Translations under genes and position numbers: made by a program
Source: a virus
Direction: 5' to 3' (one strand)
Virus record (IMG/VR): IMGVR_UViG_3300019360_000002
Coordinates: 19,536-83,535 of that record
Length of the DNA stretch: 64,000 nucleotides
The notes under the pieces: model-generated
What the model saw: only the letters and a program-made list of their open reading frames with translations
The model's database searches: none
What the model was told of the DNA's origin: nothing
Part shown: positions 1-8,988 of the stretch, one piece after another
Position numbering within the stretch: the first letter of the stretch is position 1
How the letters are laid out: each line of letters opens with the position of its first letter

Positions 1-168
1 GGCGGCGAGGAGCTGGAGACCGAGAGTGTGACCGTGACCAAAGCTGGTCCGCTTCCAACCGCCGCTCTCGTCCAGAAGCCGGGCATGTCGAACAAGACCC
101 TGCTCATGATCGGCGGCGGTCTGGTGGCCGCCTACCTCCTGTTCGGCAAGAAGAAGAGGAGCAAGTAG
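1..168 (+). CDS. C-terminal end of a membrane-tailed protein (partial)
   Basis: Open from the window edge to TAG at 166-168; the start lies outside. The last 55 residues are a polar linker, a hydrophobic stretch of about 17 residues (LLMIGGGLVAAYLLF) and a basic tail ending GKKKRSK. This gives a single C-terminal membrane segment with a positively charged end. The next two genes have the same architecture and follow without gaps. Function unknown; the shared layout suggests virion or envelope-associated proteins. Confidence 0.7.
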   Translation, partial: GGEELETESVTVTKAGPLPTAALVQKPGMSNKTLLMIGGGLVAAYLLFGKKKRSK

Positions 169-417
169 ATGAGCTACGTTCTAAGAGGCGTAGGCGCCGG
201 CTTCGAGAAGGAAGGCGGAGGCGGCGCTCAGTCTGCGGTGCGCGGCGAGGGCCAATCGATCTCCGCTGGCCTTCAAGCGCTTGCCACCAAGATGTTCGGC
301 AACCAGCCCGGCCCGAGTGGTGGCGGTGGCGGTATGCTCAAGAGCCCGATCGTGCTCGGGGGCGGTGCCTTGGCCCTCTTCCTCTACCTGCGGTCGCGCA
401 AGAAGCGAGGCAGGTAA
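169..417 (+). CDS. Small protein with C-terminal membrane anchor
   Basis: 82 residues; ATG directly follows the upstream stop. The N-terminal 55 residues are Gly/Ser-rich and polar. Residues about 58-74 are hydrophobic (SPIVLGGGALALFLYL), followed by RSRKKRGR. The hydrophobic-plus-basic end resembles sortase-type C-terminal signals in shape only; no LPXTG or PEP motif is visible. GAGGAG at the end of the previous gene can act as ribosome binding site. Unknown function. Confidence 0.65.
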   Translation: MSYVLRGVGAGFEKEGGGGAQSAVRGEGQSISAGLQALATKMFGNQPGPSGGGGGMLKSPIVLGGGALALFLYLRSRKKRGR

Positions 418-777
418 ATGGGCTACATCAAGGATGGACGCCTGAGCGGTCTCGGCGCTGTCACCTTAGTGCGCGACCACAGGGCCGGCGCCAAGGCCAC
501 CGAGTACGTGCAGCGAGAAGGCGAGACGCGTGCCCAGGCGACGGCCAGGGCCTACGCCGATCCCGCTGCGGCGGCGGCCGAGGCTGCGCAATACAAGCCC
601 GGCTATAAGCCCCCAGCGGCGCCCAAGGGCGGCGAGAGCGGTAGCAGCGAAGGCGGCGGTGCACCGCTTGCGCCCCAGACCTCGTTCTTCGGCATCCCGG
701 GCACCTACCTCCTTCTCGGAGGCGCGGGTCTGCTCGCACTTCTACTTTTGCGTCGCAAGAAGTCGGCGGCGCAGTAA
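418..777 (+). CDS. Ala/Pro-rich protein with C-terminal membrane anchor
   Basis: 119 residues, ATG immediately after the preceding TAA. Residues 1-60 are charged and Ala-rich, 60-85 are a Pro/Gly/Ser linker, 93-111 form a strong hydrophobic segment (YLLLGGAGLLALLLL), and the tail is RRKKSAAQ. Third protein in a row with this layout, so the three are probably co-translated and sent to the same membrane. Unknown function. Confidence 0.65.
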   Translation: MGYIKDGRLSGLGAVTLVRDHRAGAKATEYVQREGETRAQATARAYADPAAAAAEAAQYKPGYKPPAAPKGGESGSSEGGGAPLAPQTSFFGIPGTYLLLGGAGLLALLLLRRKKSAAQ

Positions 778-802
778 CATAGCGGCAATCCTGGAGGAAA
801 TC

Positions 803-1264
803 ATGCCCAAGTCGCGAGCGTTCGATCCCGAGAAGGAAGAGCTGAATCTCATCGCCGGAGATGGCCTGGTACGGACACAAGGGTCGATGGAGAAAGGCAT
901 CGCGTCCACGACCCGTCTCACCCAGAACGCTTTCGCTCACCCGATGATCCGCTACTCGGGCCGGTACGGCGAGTTCGTGCTGGAGGGCGACCTCTACCAG
1001 ATGCCGGTTTCGGCTGGCAAGTCCGAGCTGATGCTGCACATCATCTGCCCGGTGTGCTCGACGCCGGAGAAGCCGCACGCGCTACGCATCGTGTCGTCGA
1101 GGAAGAAGATGGAGTACGACAACACGCGCGGCATCTCGGTCGAGACCTTCGGTTGTACCTGGGAGCTGCCCGAGGCTGGAAACACGCCCGGTGCCTTGAA
1201 GTTCGGCATGGGCCTGTGCAAATGGCGAGTCGCAATCGAGAACAATCGCGCTCACGACGCATAA
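803..1264 (+). CDS. Hypothetical protein with CPVC motif
   Basis: 153 residues. ATG at 803 has a GGAGGA ribosome binding site 7 bases upstream, which favours it over longer readings of the frame. A CPVC pair (about residue 79) and two later cysteines could bind metal, otherwise no family is recognised. It lies between the membrane-tailed proteins and the first fibre-like gene. A one-mismatch copy of the 13-bp palindrome lies at 1223-1235 near its 3' end. Confidence 0.6.
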   Translation: MPKSRAFDPEKEELNLIAGDGLVRTQGSMEKGIASTTRLTQNAFAHPMIRYSGRYGEFVLEGDLYQMPVSAGKSELMLHIICPVCSTPEKPHALRIVSSRKKMEYDNTRGISVETFGCTWELPEAGNTPGALKFGMGLCKWRVAIENNRAHDA

Positions 1265-1298
1265 CACGCCGTCCTAGGATGGCGAGGAGACCCGGCCT

Positions 1299-3746
1299 AT
1301 GGCCAACTTGTTCCTAGCCATCCCTGTACCCTCCGCCGACGGGCCTGGCGCGGCCGTCAACATCTCGGCGTTCGGCTGGGTCAAGTCGTTTTCGGTCGTC
1401 GGAAACCTCATCGGCAACATCACGCTTGAGATCTCGAACGACAACATCACCTGGAACCCGATCGCCACGCTGGTGGTCCCAGGCGACATCTGCACCTCGT
1501 TCGCGTCCATGTTCGTGCGCGCCAACGTCGCCGGCTACGTTTCTGGCGCAGCCATCATGGCAGTCGGCTCCGACGACGCAGGCACGCTCACCGCCGCCGT
1601 TTCAGTACCGCCCGGCAACGGCACGGGCGCACCTGTCAACATCTCGGCGTTCGGCCAGAAGAAGACCGTTCTCTACAGCGGCGGTACGATGTACACCGAC
1701 CTTACCGTCATCGTGGAAATCAGCGAAGACGGTGTGACGTTCTCGGAGCTGGCCTCCTTCTCCGGGCCGGTTCCGGCTGCACGCTCGTTCGAGTGCTCGC
1801 TCCAGTCTATCCGCACCACCGTTATCGGCTTTGTAAGCGGCGTGGTCACGGTGAGCGTATCGGCGGTGAACGATCCCGCATCGGGCTCGGACACGCTCCA
1901 GCAGGCATACGACGCCTCGACCGGGGTGCCTGTCGACATCCAGCTCTCCGTGGTCAACGGTGGTATTCGCATCCTGGGCGCTCCCGGCGTGCCGGACCCG
2001 CTATTCGCTGTCGTCGACAATGCCGGCAACATCGCACTCGCGGTGCAGAGCGCACCGGCCAGCGCCGTTGTGATTCGCAATCTCACGCTAAACGACGGCG
2101 GCACCGCCGCATTCCTCGAAGGCGACTCAGGTTCAACCGCGCCCGTGTCGGCCGCGTCAACCGGGCGTATCCGCTACAACGAGGTCGCCCAGAAGTGGCA
2201 GATCAGCGAGAACGGGGGCGCGTACTTCTCGCTCGACGGCATCACCACGCTGCAAGAGGCGTACGATGCCTCGGTTGGCACACCAGTCAACATCCAGCTC
2301 GCGGCAGTCAGAGGCGGCATCCGTATTCTCGATGTGGCCGCTCAGACCACGCCGTCATTCGAGGTGTCGTCCAGCGCATCCCCACAAGACTCAATCATGG
2401 TCACCCGCACATTTGCGGGCGGCGGCATCGGTATTGACGTATCGATGGCTGTCGGCACGACCGGCACCGGCATCAACATCAGCCACAGCGGCAGCGGTGC
2501 TCCGTTCGCCATCACGCACAGCGCGGGCGCGGCCACAAGTTGGGCATTGACACGCACCCCCGGCGTGGTGACTGCCGGCACCGGGATCAACATCGTGTAC
2601 GGCGCCAATACGACGGGGATAGTCGCTAATATCTCGCAGTCAGGCAGTGGCAACGTCATCCAAGTCACCAACACAGGCGCGGGCGCGATATTAAACTTGC
2701 TCGCGACGGGCGCGGGTCAGGTCGCTTCCTGGTCACACTCGGGTACCAACGCGACGCCGTTCTCGTGGAACAACAGCTCGAACACGGCCGGCGTCTCCAC
2801 CTCGTGGACACGACTTCCGACGGTGGCGACGGGCGGCACGATCTTCCGTCTCAGCTCTAACATCAACTTCACCGGCATCAGCCTTGAAATCATCTCCGGG
2901 GGCGCAGGCGGAACTGACACCGGCATCTTGATGATCATGCGCGGCAGTGGTGCCGGCGCGAGCTTTAGCGACCAGGCTCCCAACGCCCACACCGGCACGA
3001 TGCTGGCGCTTCAACACAACATCACCGGGTCAACCGGACTTCTGCTTTCCATGGCAAAGAACCCGGCGGCAGCTACCGCAGGCGACCTGTGCTCAATCAC
3101 AATGGGTGTTAACACGTCGGGCAACGTGTGGACAATTTCACAATCTGGTACGGGTCATGTGTTCAACGTCACCGAGACTGCGACAGGCACCGGCCGTCTC
3201 GTCAACACGAGTTGGCTGGGCACTGGTGAAATCTGGCGCTTTACCGGCACGGCCGGCGCCATCCTCAATGTCCGCACCGTAGACGGCCGCGAGGGCATCG
3301 GCGTCGTGCCGGCCACCAACGGTACCGGCGTATCACCGCTGCTTGCCTACAAGCGCCAGGGCGCCGGCTTCGCCAACTCCGAGGGCCAGATGGCTCACGG
3401 CACAGGAACGACGGTGGGGGCGGTGAGTTCGCAGATCATCACCCTCGCCTTGCTCGACAACACCACGTACATCCTGTGGGCCAAGGTCGCTGGGCGCGAC
3501 GCAGGCGGCGTGAACCGTGGCGCGTACATCCTCGCTGCCGGAGTGTTCCGGCAGGCTGCCGGCGTAGCAACCTTCATCGACGCGGCATCACCCTCGGTGG
3601 AGTTCGTTAGCCGAACCGTCGCCGGACTCACGGCGACGTTCGACGTGTCCGGCAACAACGTGCGCGTGACCGTTACCGGCATCGCCGCCCAGACCATCCA
3701 CTGGGCCGCCGACCTCTGGTACGAGCAGGTGACTACAAGTGCGTAA
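1299..3746 (+). CDS. Fibre-like protein, paralogue 1
   Basis: 815 residues. Two tandem copies of a roughly 95-residue beta-rich domain open the protein (residues 1-95 and 97-195, each with a PVP/PPxGxGxGAPV start and an EISxDxxxW/F core). The same pair opens the proteins at 5008 and 6956. Then come two copies of a TLQxAYDAS module (near 203 and 313), a long Gly/Ser/Thr beta-repeat stretch and a distinct C-terminal domain from about 695. Shared N-termini with divergent C-termini are typical of virion appendages that attach by one end and bind a receptor with the other. Start ATG has GGCGAGGAG upstream. Confidence 0.75.
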   Translation: MANLFLAIPVPSADGPGAAVNISAFGWVKSFSVVGNLIGNITLEISNDNITWNPIATLVVPGDICTSFASMFVRANVAGYVSGAAIMAVGSDDAGTLTAAVSVPPGNGTGAPVNISAFGQKKTVLYSGGTMYTDLTVIVEISEDGVTFSELASFSGPVPAARSFECSLQSIRTTVIGFVSGVVTVSVSAVNDPASGSDTLQQAYDASTGVPVDIQLSVVNGGIRILGAPGVPDPLFAVVDNAGNIALAVQSAPASAVVIRNLTLNDGGTAAFLEGDSGSTAPVSAASTGRIRYNEVAQKWQISENGGAYFSLDGITTLQEAYDASVGTPVNIQLAAVRGGIRILDVAAQTTPSFEVSSSASPQDSIMVTRTFAGGGIGIDVSMAVGTTGTGINISHSGSGAPFAITHSAGAATSWALTRTPGVVTAGTGINIVYGANTTGIVANISQSGSGNVIQVTNTGAGAILNLLATGAGQVASWSHSGTNATPFSWNNSSNTAGVSTSWTRLPTVATGGTIFRLSSNINFTGISLEIISGGAGGTDTGILMIMRGSGAGASFSDQAPNAHTGTMLALQHNITGSTGLLLSMAKNPAAATAGDLCSITMGVNTSGNVWTISQSGTGHVFNVTETATGTGRLVNTSWLGTGEIWRFTGTAGAILNVRTVDGREGIGVVPATNGTGVSPLLAYKRQGAGFANSEGQMAHGTGTTVGAVSSQIITLALLDNTTYILWAKVAGRDAGGVNRGAYILAAGVFRQAAGVATFIDAASPSVEFVSRTVAGLTATFDVSGNNVRVTVTGIAAQTIHWAADLWYEQVTTSA

Positions 3747-3764
3747 GCCGCAGCGAGGTATATC

Positions 3765-4151
3765 ATGAGTCTCGGTCAGATCATCGCGGAATGGCGGGTC
3801 AACGCCGTCCTCACCGTCACGTCTATTGACAGTGCGTTCTTCCTGCCGACCGCCCCCAACAACTACCAGATCATCGAAGTCGGACTGTGGCGTCGCCTCG
3901 CCGGCCTCGCTGGGTCGACGGTCTTCGATCTCTTACAGGGTGCGGGTGGCGCCGCTGCCGCTACGCTCTACACGTCCCCCGCCAACCGGCCCACGGTCAC
4001 CGCCGCCTCGGGTAACAACCGCCTGGTGACTGCCATGTTGCCGGACATCGTAGTGGTACCTGCCGGCACCCGACTTGAGGTCAGCATCGCCGCTGTCGAG
4101 ACCGGCACCCCAACCGACGCGACCTTACGCGTGCTGATGAAGCGGCTATAG
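3765..4151 (+). CDS. Small virion-like hypothetical protein
   Basis: 128 residues, predicted all-beta from composition (Val/Thr/Ala-rich, few charges), 18 bases after the fibre-like gene. ATG is preceded by GCGAGG. No family recognised. Its position between fibre paralogues suggests a fibre accessory or attachment protein, by context only. Confidence 0.55.
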   Translation: MSLGQIIAEWRVNAVLTVTSIDSAFFLPTAPNNYQIIEVGLWRRLAGLAGSTVFDLLQGAGGAAAATLYTSPANRPTVTAASGNNRLVTAMLPDIVVVPAGTRLEVSIAAVETGTPTDATLRVLMKRL

Positions 4152-4154
4152 CTC

Positions 4155-4379
4155 ATGGCGAGCAACCTACCACTCACGCCGTTAAGCGCCGCCTCTATGT
4201 CGCTGACATCGGATGGACTGACGTTCGCCGATGTCATCGCCATCGCCCCAGTCGCGGGCAGCCTTGGCATCGTCGTCCGCAACATCCCATCCGGCATCCG
4301 TGGTGCTCCTGATTCCTACGATCCCGCCGACGTGCTGGCGTTCTTGGAGGGCTCGAAGCAGGCCATCCGGCTATTGTGA
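4155..4379 (+). CDS. Small hypothetical protein
   Basis: 74 residues, starting three bases after the previous stop, with no clear ribosome binding site, which suggests translational coupling. Sequence is Ser/Ala/Leu-rich at the N-terminus and ends ALAFLEGSKQAIRLL-like (amphipathic). No family recognised. Confidence 0.5.
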   Translation: MASNLPLTPLSAASMSLTSDGLTFADVIAIAPVAGSLGIVVRNIPSGIRGAPDSYDPADVLAFLEGSKQAIRLL

Positions 4380-4402
4380 TAGGCTTGCGCTGAGGAGAAA
4401 TC

Positions 4403-4696
4403 ATGGACTACAACAAAATTGAAAACTCTGCTCCCGCAATCCCGGCAACCGGCGCGCTTCCAGCGCAGGCGCCTCTCGTTCCGCCTGCGCCGCCCGAGGC
4501 TTTCTTGGTGGCCCGAGAAGACGTGCTCACCATCTTGCTCCAGCACGAACAGGAGCAGAGGCTCGCCGCTCAGACAGCGGCGCTCAAGACGGAGCAGACC
4601 CTACTGCGCCTCCAGCTGTCTCAGAAGTACGGGGTTGACTTCACCCAGTACACGATCGACACGCTAAACAACGTAGCGAAAAGGAACCCCAAATGA
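4403..4696 (+). CDS. Coiled-coil hypothetical protein
   Basis: 97 residues with GAGGAG upstream of ATG. Residues 10-35 are Pro/Ala-rich; residues 40-80 are Gln/Glu/Leu-rich with heptad-like spacing, consistent with a coiled coil. Its stop overlaps the next start (ATGA), so the pair is translationally coupled. Fibre trimerisation or chaperone roles are possible but unsupported. Confidence 0.55.
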   Translation: MDYNKIENSAPAIPATGALPAQAPLVPPAPPEAFLVAREDVLTILLQHEQEQRLAAQTAALKTEQTLLRLQLSQKYGVDFTQYTIDTLNNVAKRNPK

Positions 4697-4983
4697 ATGT
4701 CGATGTCGATTACGACACCCCGGAAAAACAGCCGGATGTGACCAAGTGCGTGCTCGTCATCAGTGGCGTCGACCCCCAGGCGCTCACCGTATCCGGCGTA
4801 TGCTTGCAGCAAGACGGGAGTGGCGTTACCCGGGGTTCGCCGATCCCGTTTATCAATCTGCCCGTAGGGATGGTTGGGCTCACAGCGCTCGCTGATGACA
4901 CGGTGGCGGCCCTTCAGACCGAGATAAACCCGTCCACCGGCAAGCCGTACTTGCCGAAAGGCAAGATCGTCGTCACGCCGTAG
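4693..4983 (+). CDS. Hypothetical protein in fibre region
   Basis: 96 residues; start overlaps the upstream stop by four bases. Acidic N-terminus then alternating hydrophobic/polar residues suggesting beta structure, ending KGKIVVTP. No known family. Just after its stop lies a two-mismatch version of the 13-bp palindrome (4984-4996), which abuts the AAGGAG ribosome binding site of the next gene. Confidence 0.55.
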   Translation: MNVDVDYDTPEKQPDVTKCVLVISGVDPQALTVSGVCLQQDGSGVTRGSPIPFINLPVGMVGLTALADDTVAALQTEINPSTGKPYLPKGKIVVTP

Positions 4984-5007
4984 TCGCGACTCACAAGGAG
5001 CTAGCAA

Positions 5008-6921
5008 ATGGCTAACGTGTTTCTCGACATCATCGTTCCGACCTCCAACGGCCCTGGCCCAGCGGTCAACATCGCGGCTTTGGGCTACCTCAAGCGGTTC
5101 TCGATGACGGGCGTGTTCGAAGGCACCGTCAACATCGAGATCTCAAACGATGGTGTCTTGTGGTCTCCGCTCACCACCTTCGTGGCCCCCGGCGACATCA
5201 AGAAGTCGTTCGCGGCGGGCTTCGTTCGCGCCAACGTGGTCGGCTACGTGTCCGGCGCCGCCGATCTGTCGGTCGGTTCGGACAACCCGGGCTCGGTGAT
5301 CGCGCTTCTGCCGGTGCCGGCTGGCAACGGTGTCGGAGCGCCCGTGATCGTCTCGGCGATGGGTCAGAACAAGACCTTCATCTACGACGGCGGCATGGAA
5401 GCCTCCATCATCATCGAGGTGAGCCAAGACGGTGTGACCTTCTCGCAGGCGGCAGCGTTTTCCGGCATGACGCCGGCCAACGTCAACGTCTGCGGCGCCA
5501 TCCAACAGGTGCGTATCCGTGTCGCCGGCTTCGTCATCGGCACGGCCGCTGTGTCGATGTGCGCCATCGTCGACTCCAGCGGTGGCGGCGGTGGCAGCGC
5601 CGGAGCCTTCGTTCCGATGGCCGGGCCGTTCCTCATTGGAGCCGGCACGCCCACGCGCTCTGGCGTCGGCATCTACGTGAACCCGATCGATCCGACGGCT
5701 GCCGACGACGGTAACCCGAGCACGCCCAAGCTCACCATCCAGGGCGCGCTCGACTCGATGACGCCGCAGGCCGGCGACGCGATCGAGGCGCAGAAGAGCT
5801 ACACCATCTTCGTCGCGCCCGGCTGCTATGACGCCGACATCAGCATCCCCAACAGCGTGTTCGCCTGGGCGATCAAGGTGACCCTCGTCGCACTCGGGCA
5901 CGTCACCATCGGCGACGGTGTGAACCCTGACGGCTCGTCCACGGTGCCGCGTAACGTGTTCTGGTCCACCGTGGGTACCGGCGAGTTCGGCTCCGAATCG
6001 TACGTCTCGTTCACCGCCCTCGATCCAGACGTGGCCTTCGGCGGCCCTCCCCCCGTACCGACTTGCTGGCGCGTCTCGGGCGACATCGTAGTTTCAGCCG
6101 TGGCCTTCGGAGGTGATCCGCCTGCGCCTGGTGGCCCGGCTGGTCCCCACACGCTGTGGCTCCATTCGATGCGCGTCGACGGCGGCATGAACACAACCAC
6201 CGACTCGCCGACCATCCGCTTCGTCTTCAGCGATGTGATCATCGTGGGCGACGCGATCTGCTTCACCGGTCCGCTTCTCCAAGCAGAACACGTATCCTTC
6301 TTCGGCGCCGCCCACTTCGCTGGTTGCGGCCTCGTCGAGAACAGCAACTTCCTTGGCGCGCTCACCAACTTCGAGGGCGGCTCTGTTCTCGCGGGTAGCG
6401 GAATGTTCGGGTGTCAAATCACCCTGAACCTCACCATCGCAGGCGGCGGTGTCATCTTCGTCGACGCCGTTACCAACAAGAATCTCGTCACCAACGGCGT
6501 GGTCGTAGTCGGCGGCGGCATGAAACTTCCAGCGCACGACGACCAAACGGTGATGTTCTGGGGCAACACCGATGTCGGCGCGGCTGCGGACACTCGCTTC
6601 CTCACACCCGGTTACGATACGGGGACTGCCAGTCTCACCAACGACAAGGAACTCGGTAACGGCGGCACCAAGACCGCGTACTGTCTCGAAGGCCGGCACA
6701 ACAACCCGGACGCTTCGGGCTTCAACGTCGTCTACACCCTGGTCGTGGACGGGGTTCCGTCCCTGCTCACGCTCACGCTGCCGGCCGGGGCGCCAGCGGG
6801 CAACAGCGCGCTTGTGAACGTCGATCTCGCCAGCGCCACCAAAATCTCCCTCCAAGCTGTGAAGACCGGCGCGCTCGTCGACGGTCTCCTCGGCGCGACC
6901 ATCACCCTGCGCGGCTACTAG
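5008..6921 (+). CDS. Fibre-like protein, paralogue 2, with beta-helix-like region
   Basis: 637 residues with AAGGAG upstream. Residues 1-95 and 97-190 repeat the double domain of the 1299 gene. A Gly/Ser hinge near 192-200 leads into a region (about 210-540) with parallel-beta-helix character, including a YVNPIDPTAADDGNPSTP-type entry motif seen in pectate-lyase-like fibre and tailspike folds. The last 70 residues form a separate beta-rich tip. An enzymatic tailspike is possible, but no catalytic residues can be assigned by eye. Confidence 0.75.
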   Translation: MANVFLDIIVPTSNGPGPAVNIAALGYLKRFSMTGVFEGTVNIEISNDGVLWSPLTTFVAPGDIKKSFAAGFVRANVVGYVSGAADLSVGSDNPGSVIALLPVPAGNGVGAPVIVSAMGQNKTFIYDGGMEASIIIEVSQDGVTFSQAAAFSGMTPANVNVCGAIQQVRIRVAGFVIGTAAVSMCAIVDSSGGGGGSAGAFVPMAGPFLIGAGTPTRSGVGIYVNPIDPTAADDGNPSTPKLTIQGALDSMTPQAGDAIEAQKSYTIFVAPGCYDADISIPNSVFAWAIKVTLVALGHVTIGDGVNPDGSSTVPRNVFWSTVGTGEFGSESYVSFTALDPDVAFGGPPPVPTCWRVSGDIVVSAVAFGGDPPAPGGPAGPHTLWLHSMRVDGGMNTTTDSPTIRFVFSDVIIVGDAICFTGPLLQAEHVSFFGAAHFAGCGLVENSNFLGALTNFEGGSVLAGSGMFGCQITLNLTIAGGGVIFVDAVTNKNLVTNGVVVVGGGMKLPAHDDQTVMFWGNTDVGAAADTRFLTPGYDTGTASLTNDKELGNGGTKTAYCLEGRHNNPDASGFNVVYTLVVDGVPSLLTLTLPAGAPAGNSALVNVDLASATKISLQAVKTGALVDGLLGATITLRGY

Positions 6922-6955
6922 TTGCGAGTCACAACGTACTGAAAGGAGATTCTCG

Positions 6956-8323
6956 ATGGCAAACGCGTTTCTGAACATTCCAGTCCCTGCCGGCAACGGC
7001 GCAGGCGCACCCGTCGACACCTCGGCGCTGGGCTACGACAAGCTGTTCTCGCTGGTGGGGGCGTTCGAAGCGACGATCAACATCGAGATCTCAAACGACG
7101 GCGTGAACTGGGTCCAGCTCACCACGCTCACTGTCGCGAACGACATCCGAAAGCCGTTCGCGGCGCTGTTCATCCGCGCCGTTGTCTCAGGCTACCAATC
7201 AGGCGCCCCTGTTCTCTCCGTCGGTTCGGCCGATAGCACGGCCTCCAACATGGCCGCGCTGCCGGTACCCGTGGTTGACGGCGTGGGCGCCCCTGTAGAC
7301 GTGTCCATCTTCGGGCAACAGAAGACCATCCTCTACGCCGGGCTCGTGGCCTCGGTCACCATCGAGATCAGTCAAGACGGCGTGACCTTCTCGCAGGCGG
7401 CCTCGTTCTCCGGTCCGGTGCCGGCGAGCGTGAACTACTCGGGCGCGATCCGCTTCATGCGTGTGCGCGTAATGGGCCTGGTGAGTGGCACGGGCGTGGT
7501 GTCGGTGTGCGCGACCAAGGACGTGGGCGCGGCGGCAGCCTCCTCCATCCTGTGGGCTCCTGGCGGGGGAGGCGACGCCACGACCTGGGCCGAAGTCATG
7601 GGCTTCGTCGACGCTGCGAACGCGCCCATCACCATCTACGTGAACGCCAGCGCAACGATCCCGGTTGGCACCTACGAGCTTCACGGCTCCACGCTGGCCG
7701 CCGATCCGTCTTTCTCGGCCAGGGTAGTCACGTTCGCCGACGGCGCAGTGTTGAACAACCTGGGGCAGCTCTCTGGTCAACTCATCCTGGAAGGCACACA
7801 AACAGGCGGTCCGTGTCTTACCTTTGACGCGGCACCGCCAGGCACACCGAATTGTCTAATCCTTCATTTCACTCCCACCCTACGCAACAGTGGTATGGGA
7901 CCGATGATCGAAGTGCCGGCTGGCGGGTTCTTCATCTTCGCGTGTCTTTTCAACGGCACGTACGAATCAGGACCCGGCCAACCGCTCGCCAATCTGGGAG
8001 CAGGCGGCGTGTTTCTCATCGGCGCGTTCGGGTCGAGCCCGTTCGCCAACGACTTCCTCACCGGTCCAGTAGGATCGACACTGCTCTACCAGAACTTCGG
8101 TGGTATGCAATCTCCGCTACCGACGAACGCAGGCTTTCTCGGCACCACGCTCCAGAACATCCTATTCGGCGCGTCGTGCGTGAATGTAGCTGCGCGGCCG
8201 GTGAACCCATTTGGCGCGCTCAACGTCGGGACATCGGTCTTCGACCAGAGCCTCGGTGTCACCGGCCAGCCCATCTGGTGGGACGGCACGCAGTGGGTCG
8301 ACGCGACCGGAGCCCCGGCGTAG
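6956..8323 (+). CDS. Fibre-like protein, paralogue 3
   Basis: 455 residues, AAAGGAG upstream. It carries the same N-terminal double domain (residues 1-95 and 97-185) as the two genes above, then a shorter divergent beta-rich part (about 200-455). A one-mismatch copy of the 13-bp palindrome (6922-6934) lies between the previous stop and this ribosome binding site. The three paralogues probably assemble at the same virion site with different tips. Confidence 0.72.
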   Translation: MANAFLNIPVPAGNGAGAPVDTSALGYDKLFSLVGAFEATINIEISNDGVNWVQLTTLTVANDIRKPFAALFIRAVVSGYQSGAPVLSVGSADSTASNMAALPVPVVDGVGAPVDVSIFGQQKTILYAGLVASVTIEISQDGVTFSQAASFSGPVPASVNYSGAIRFMRVRVMGLVSGTGVVSVCATKDVGAAAASSILWAPGGGGDATTWAEVMGFVDAANAPITIYVNASATIPVGTYELHGSTLAADPSFSARVVTFADGAVLNNLGQLSGQLILEGTQTGGPCLTFDAAPPGTPNCLILHFTPTLRNSGMGPMIEVPAGGFFIFACLFNGTYESGPGQPLANLGAGGVFLIGAFGSSPFANDFLTGPVGSTLLYQNFGGMQSPLPTNAGFLGTTLQNILFGASCVNVAARPVNPFGALNVGTSVFDQSLGVTGQPIWWDGTQWVDATGAPA

Positions 8324-8332
8324 AATAGGAGA

Positions 8333-8345
8333 TTGCGATGCGCAA
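8333..8345. repeat. 13-bp palindrome with start codon in the loop
   Basis: TTGCG-ATG-CGCAA. The three-base loop is the ATG of the following gene, and GGAG lies just upstream. If folded in RNA the start codon would sit in the hairpin loop; if bound as DNA, a protein would cover the start. The same layout recurs at 46986 on the other strand. Confidence 0.85.
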
Positions 8346-8628
8346 TAACAGCTCGCCTGAAGAACACGCGCGCCGCGCCACCGAGGCAGAACGCAAGCTG
8401 GCAATCGAGGCCAGCTACTTCGACTCCTCGCGCATGGCGTACGCCGGCCTCACCCACTACGAGCTGTTTTGTCTGGAGCTGGGCGTGCTCGACGAGTGTT
8501 TGCGTTCAACAGGCAGCGTTACCGCCGTTGACGAAGCTCGCCTCGCCAGGTGGAACAAGGTCCGCGAAGTGATGCACATGAAGCTGAGACAAGCGCTCGG
8601 AAACAACGTCATGCCGGGACAGCGCTGA
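8338..8628 (+). CDS. Helical hypothetical protein
   Basis: 96 residues; ATG lies inside a 13-bp palindrome, with AGGAG five bases before. Composition is charged and helical throughout, with an internal LTHYELFCLELGVLDE stretch. The stop overlaps the next start (TGATG). No family recognised; follows the third fibre gene. Confidence 0.6.
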   Translation: MRNNSSPEEHARRATEAERKLAIEASYFDSSRMAYAGLTHYELFCLELGVLDECLRSTGSVTAVDEARLARWNKVREVMHMKLRQALGNNVMPGQR

Positions 8629-8864
8629 TGCCCCGCCCGATCATCAGCTACGCGCCCCCGTCCCACCACGGCGTCACCACCCTCATGGCGGTAGGCAAGG
8701 ACGACGCACCCGAAGGAGACGCCATCTACTTCGACGCGGGCCGCGCCGTCAAGTACGCCGTCATCGGCGGCGCCGTGGGTGCGGTACGCGGCGGCCGGCG
8801 CACGACGAGCTACGCCCTCGTGGCCGCCGGTCTATCCCTCCTCGCCAACGCCTTCGGCAAATAA
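8628..8864 (+). CDS. Small protein with two C-terminal hydrophobic segments
   Basis: 78 residues, starting in TGATG overlap. Residues about 44-55 (YAVIGGAVGAV) and 63-75 (YALVAAGLSLLANAF) are hydrophobic and separated by RGGRRTTS, giving a short membrane hairpin. The first 35 residues are polar. Could be a membrane-associated virion protein or a holin-like protein; no homology recognised. Confidence 0.55.
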   Translation: MPRPIISYAPPSHHGVTTLMAVGKDDAPEGDAIYFDAGRAVKYAVIGGAVGAVRGGRRTTSYALVAAGLSLLANAFGK

Positions 8865-8867
8865 TAG

Positions 8868-8896
8868 TTGACACGTCCCTGCCGCCCTGGCAGGCT
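8868..8896 (+). promoter_or_regulatory. Putative promoter TTGACA-N17-CAGGCT
   Basis: Consensus -35 TTGACA at 8868-8873, 17-base spacer, -10 CAGGCT at 8891-8896, matching the TANNCT-type -10 of other promoters here. Transcription would start near 8903, leaving a roughly 85-base leader before ATG 8989. The leader contains a strong hairpin, GCACC-TTCG-GGTGC (8941-8954). Confidence 0.5.
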
Positions 8897-8988
8897 CTCC
8901 TCTGCCGGGTCGTTGGCTCTGGGTTATCTCCGTAAAGAATGCACCTTCGGGTGCTCTCCCAGACCGCTTTTATCCGGCACCCTTTCTC

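Noticed and set aside
461-1078. 205-residue minus-strand ORF
   Set aside because: Antisense to well-supported plus genes with ribosome binding sites; Arg-rich translation typical of a GC-rich shadow frame.
8941-8954. GCACC-TTCG-GGTGC hairpin as terminator
   Set aside because: No T-run follows and it lies in the 5' leader of the 8989 gene, so it is more likely a leader structure.
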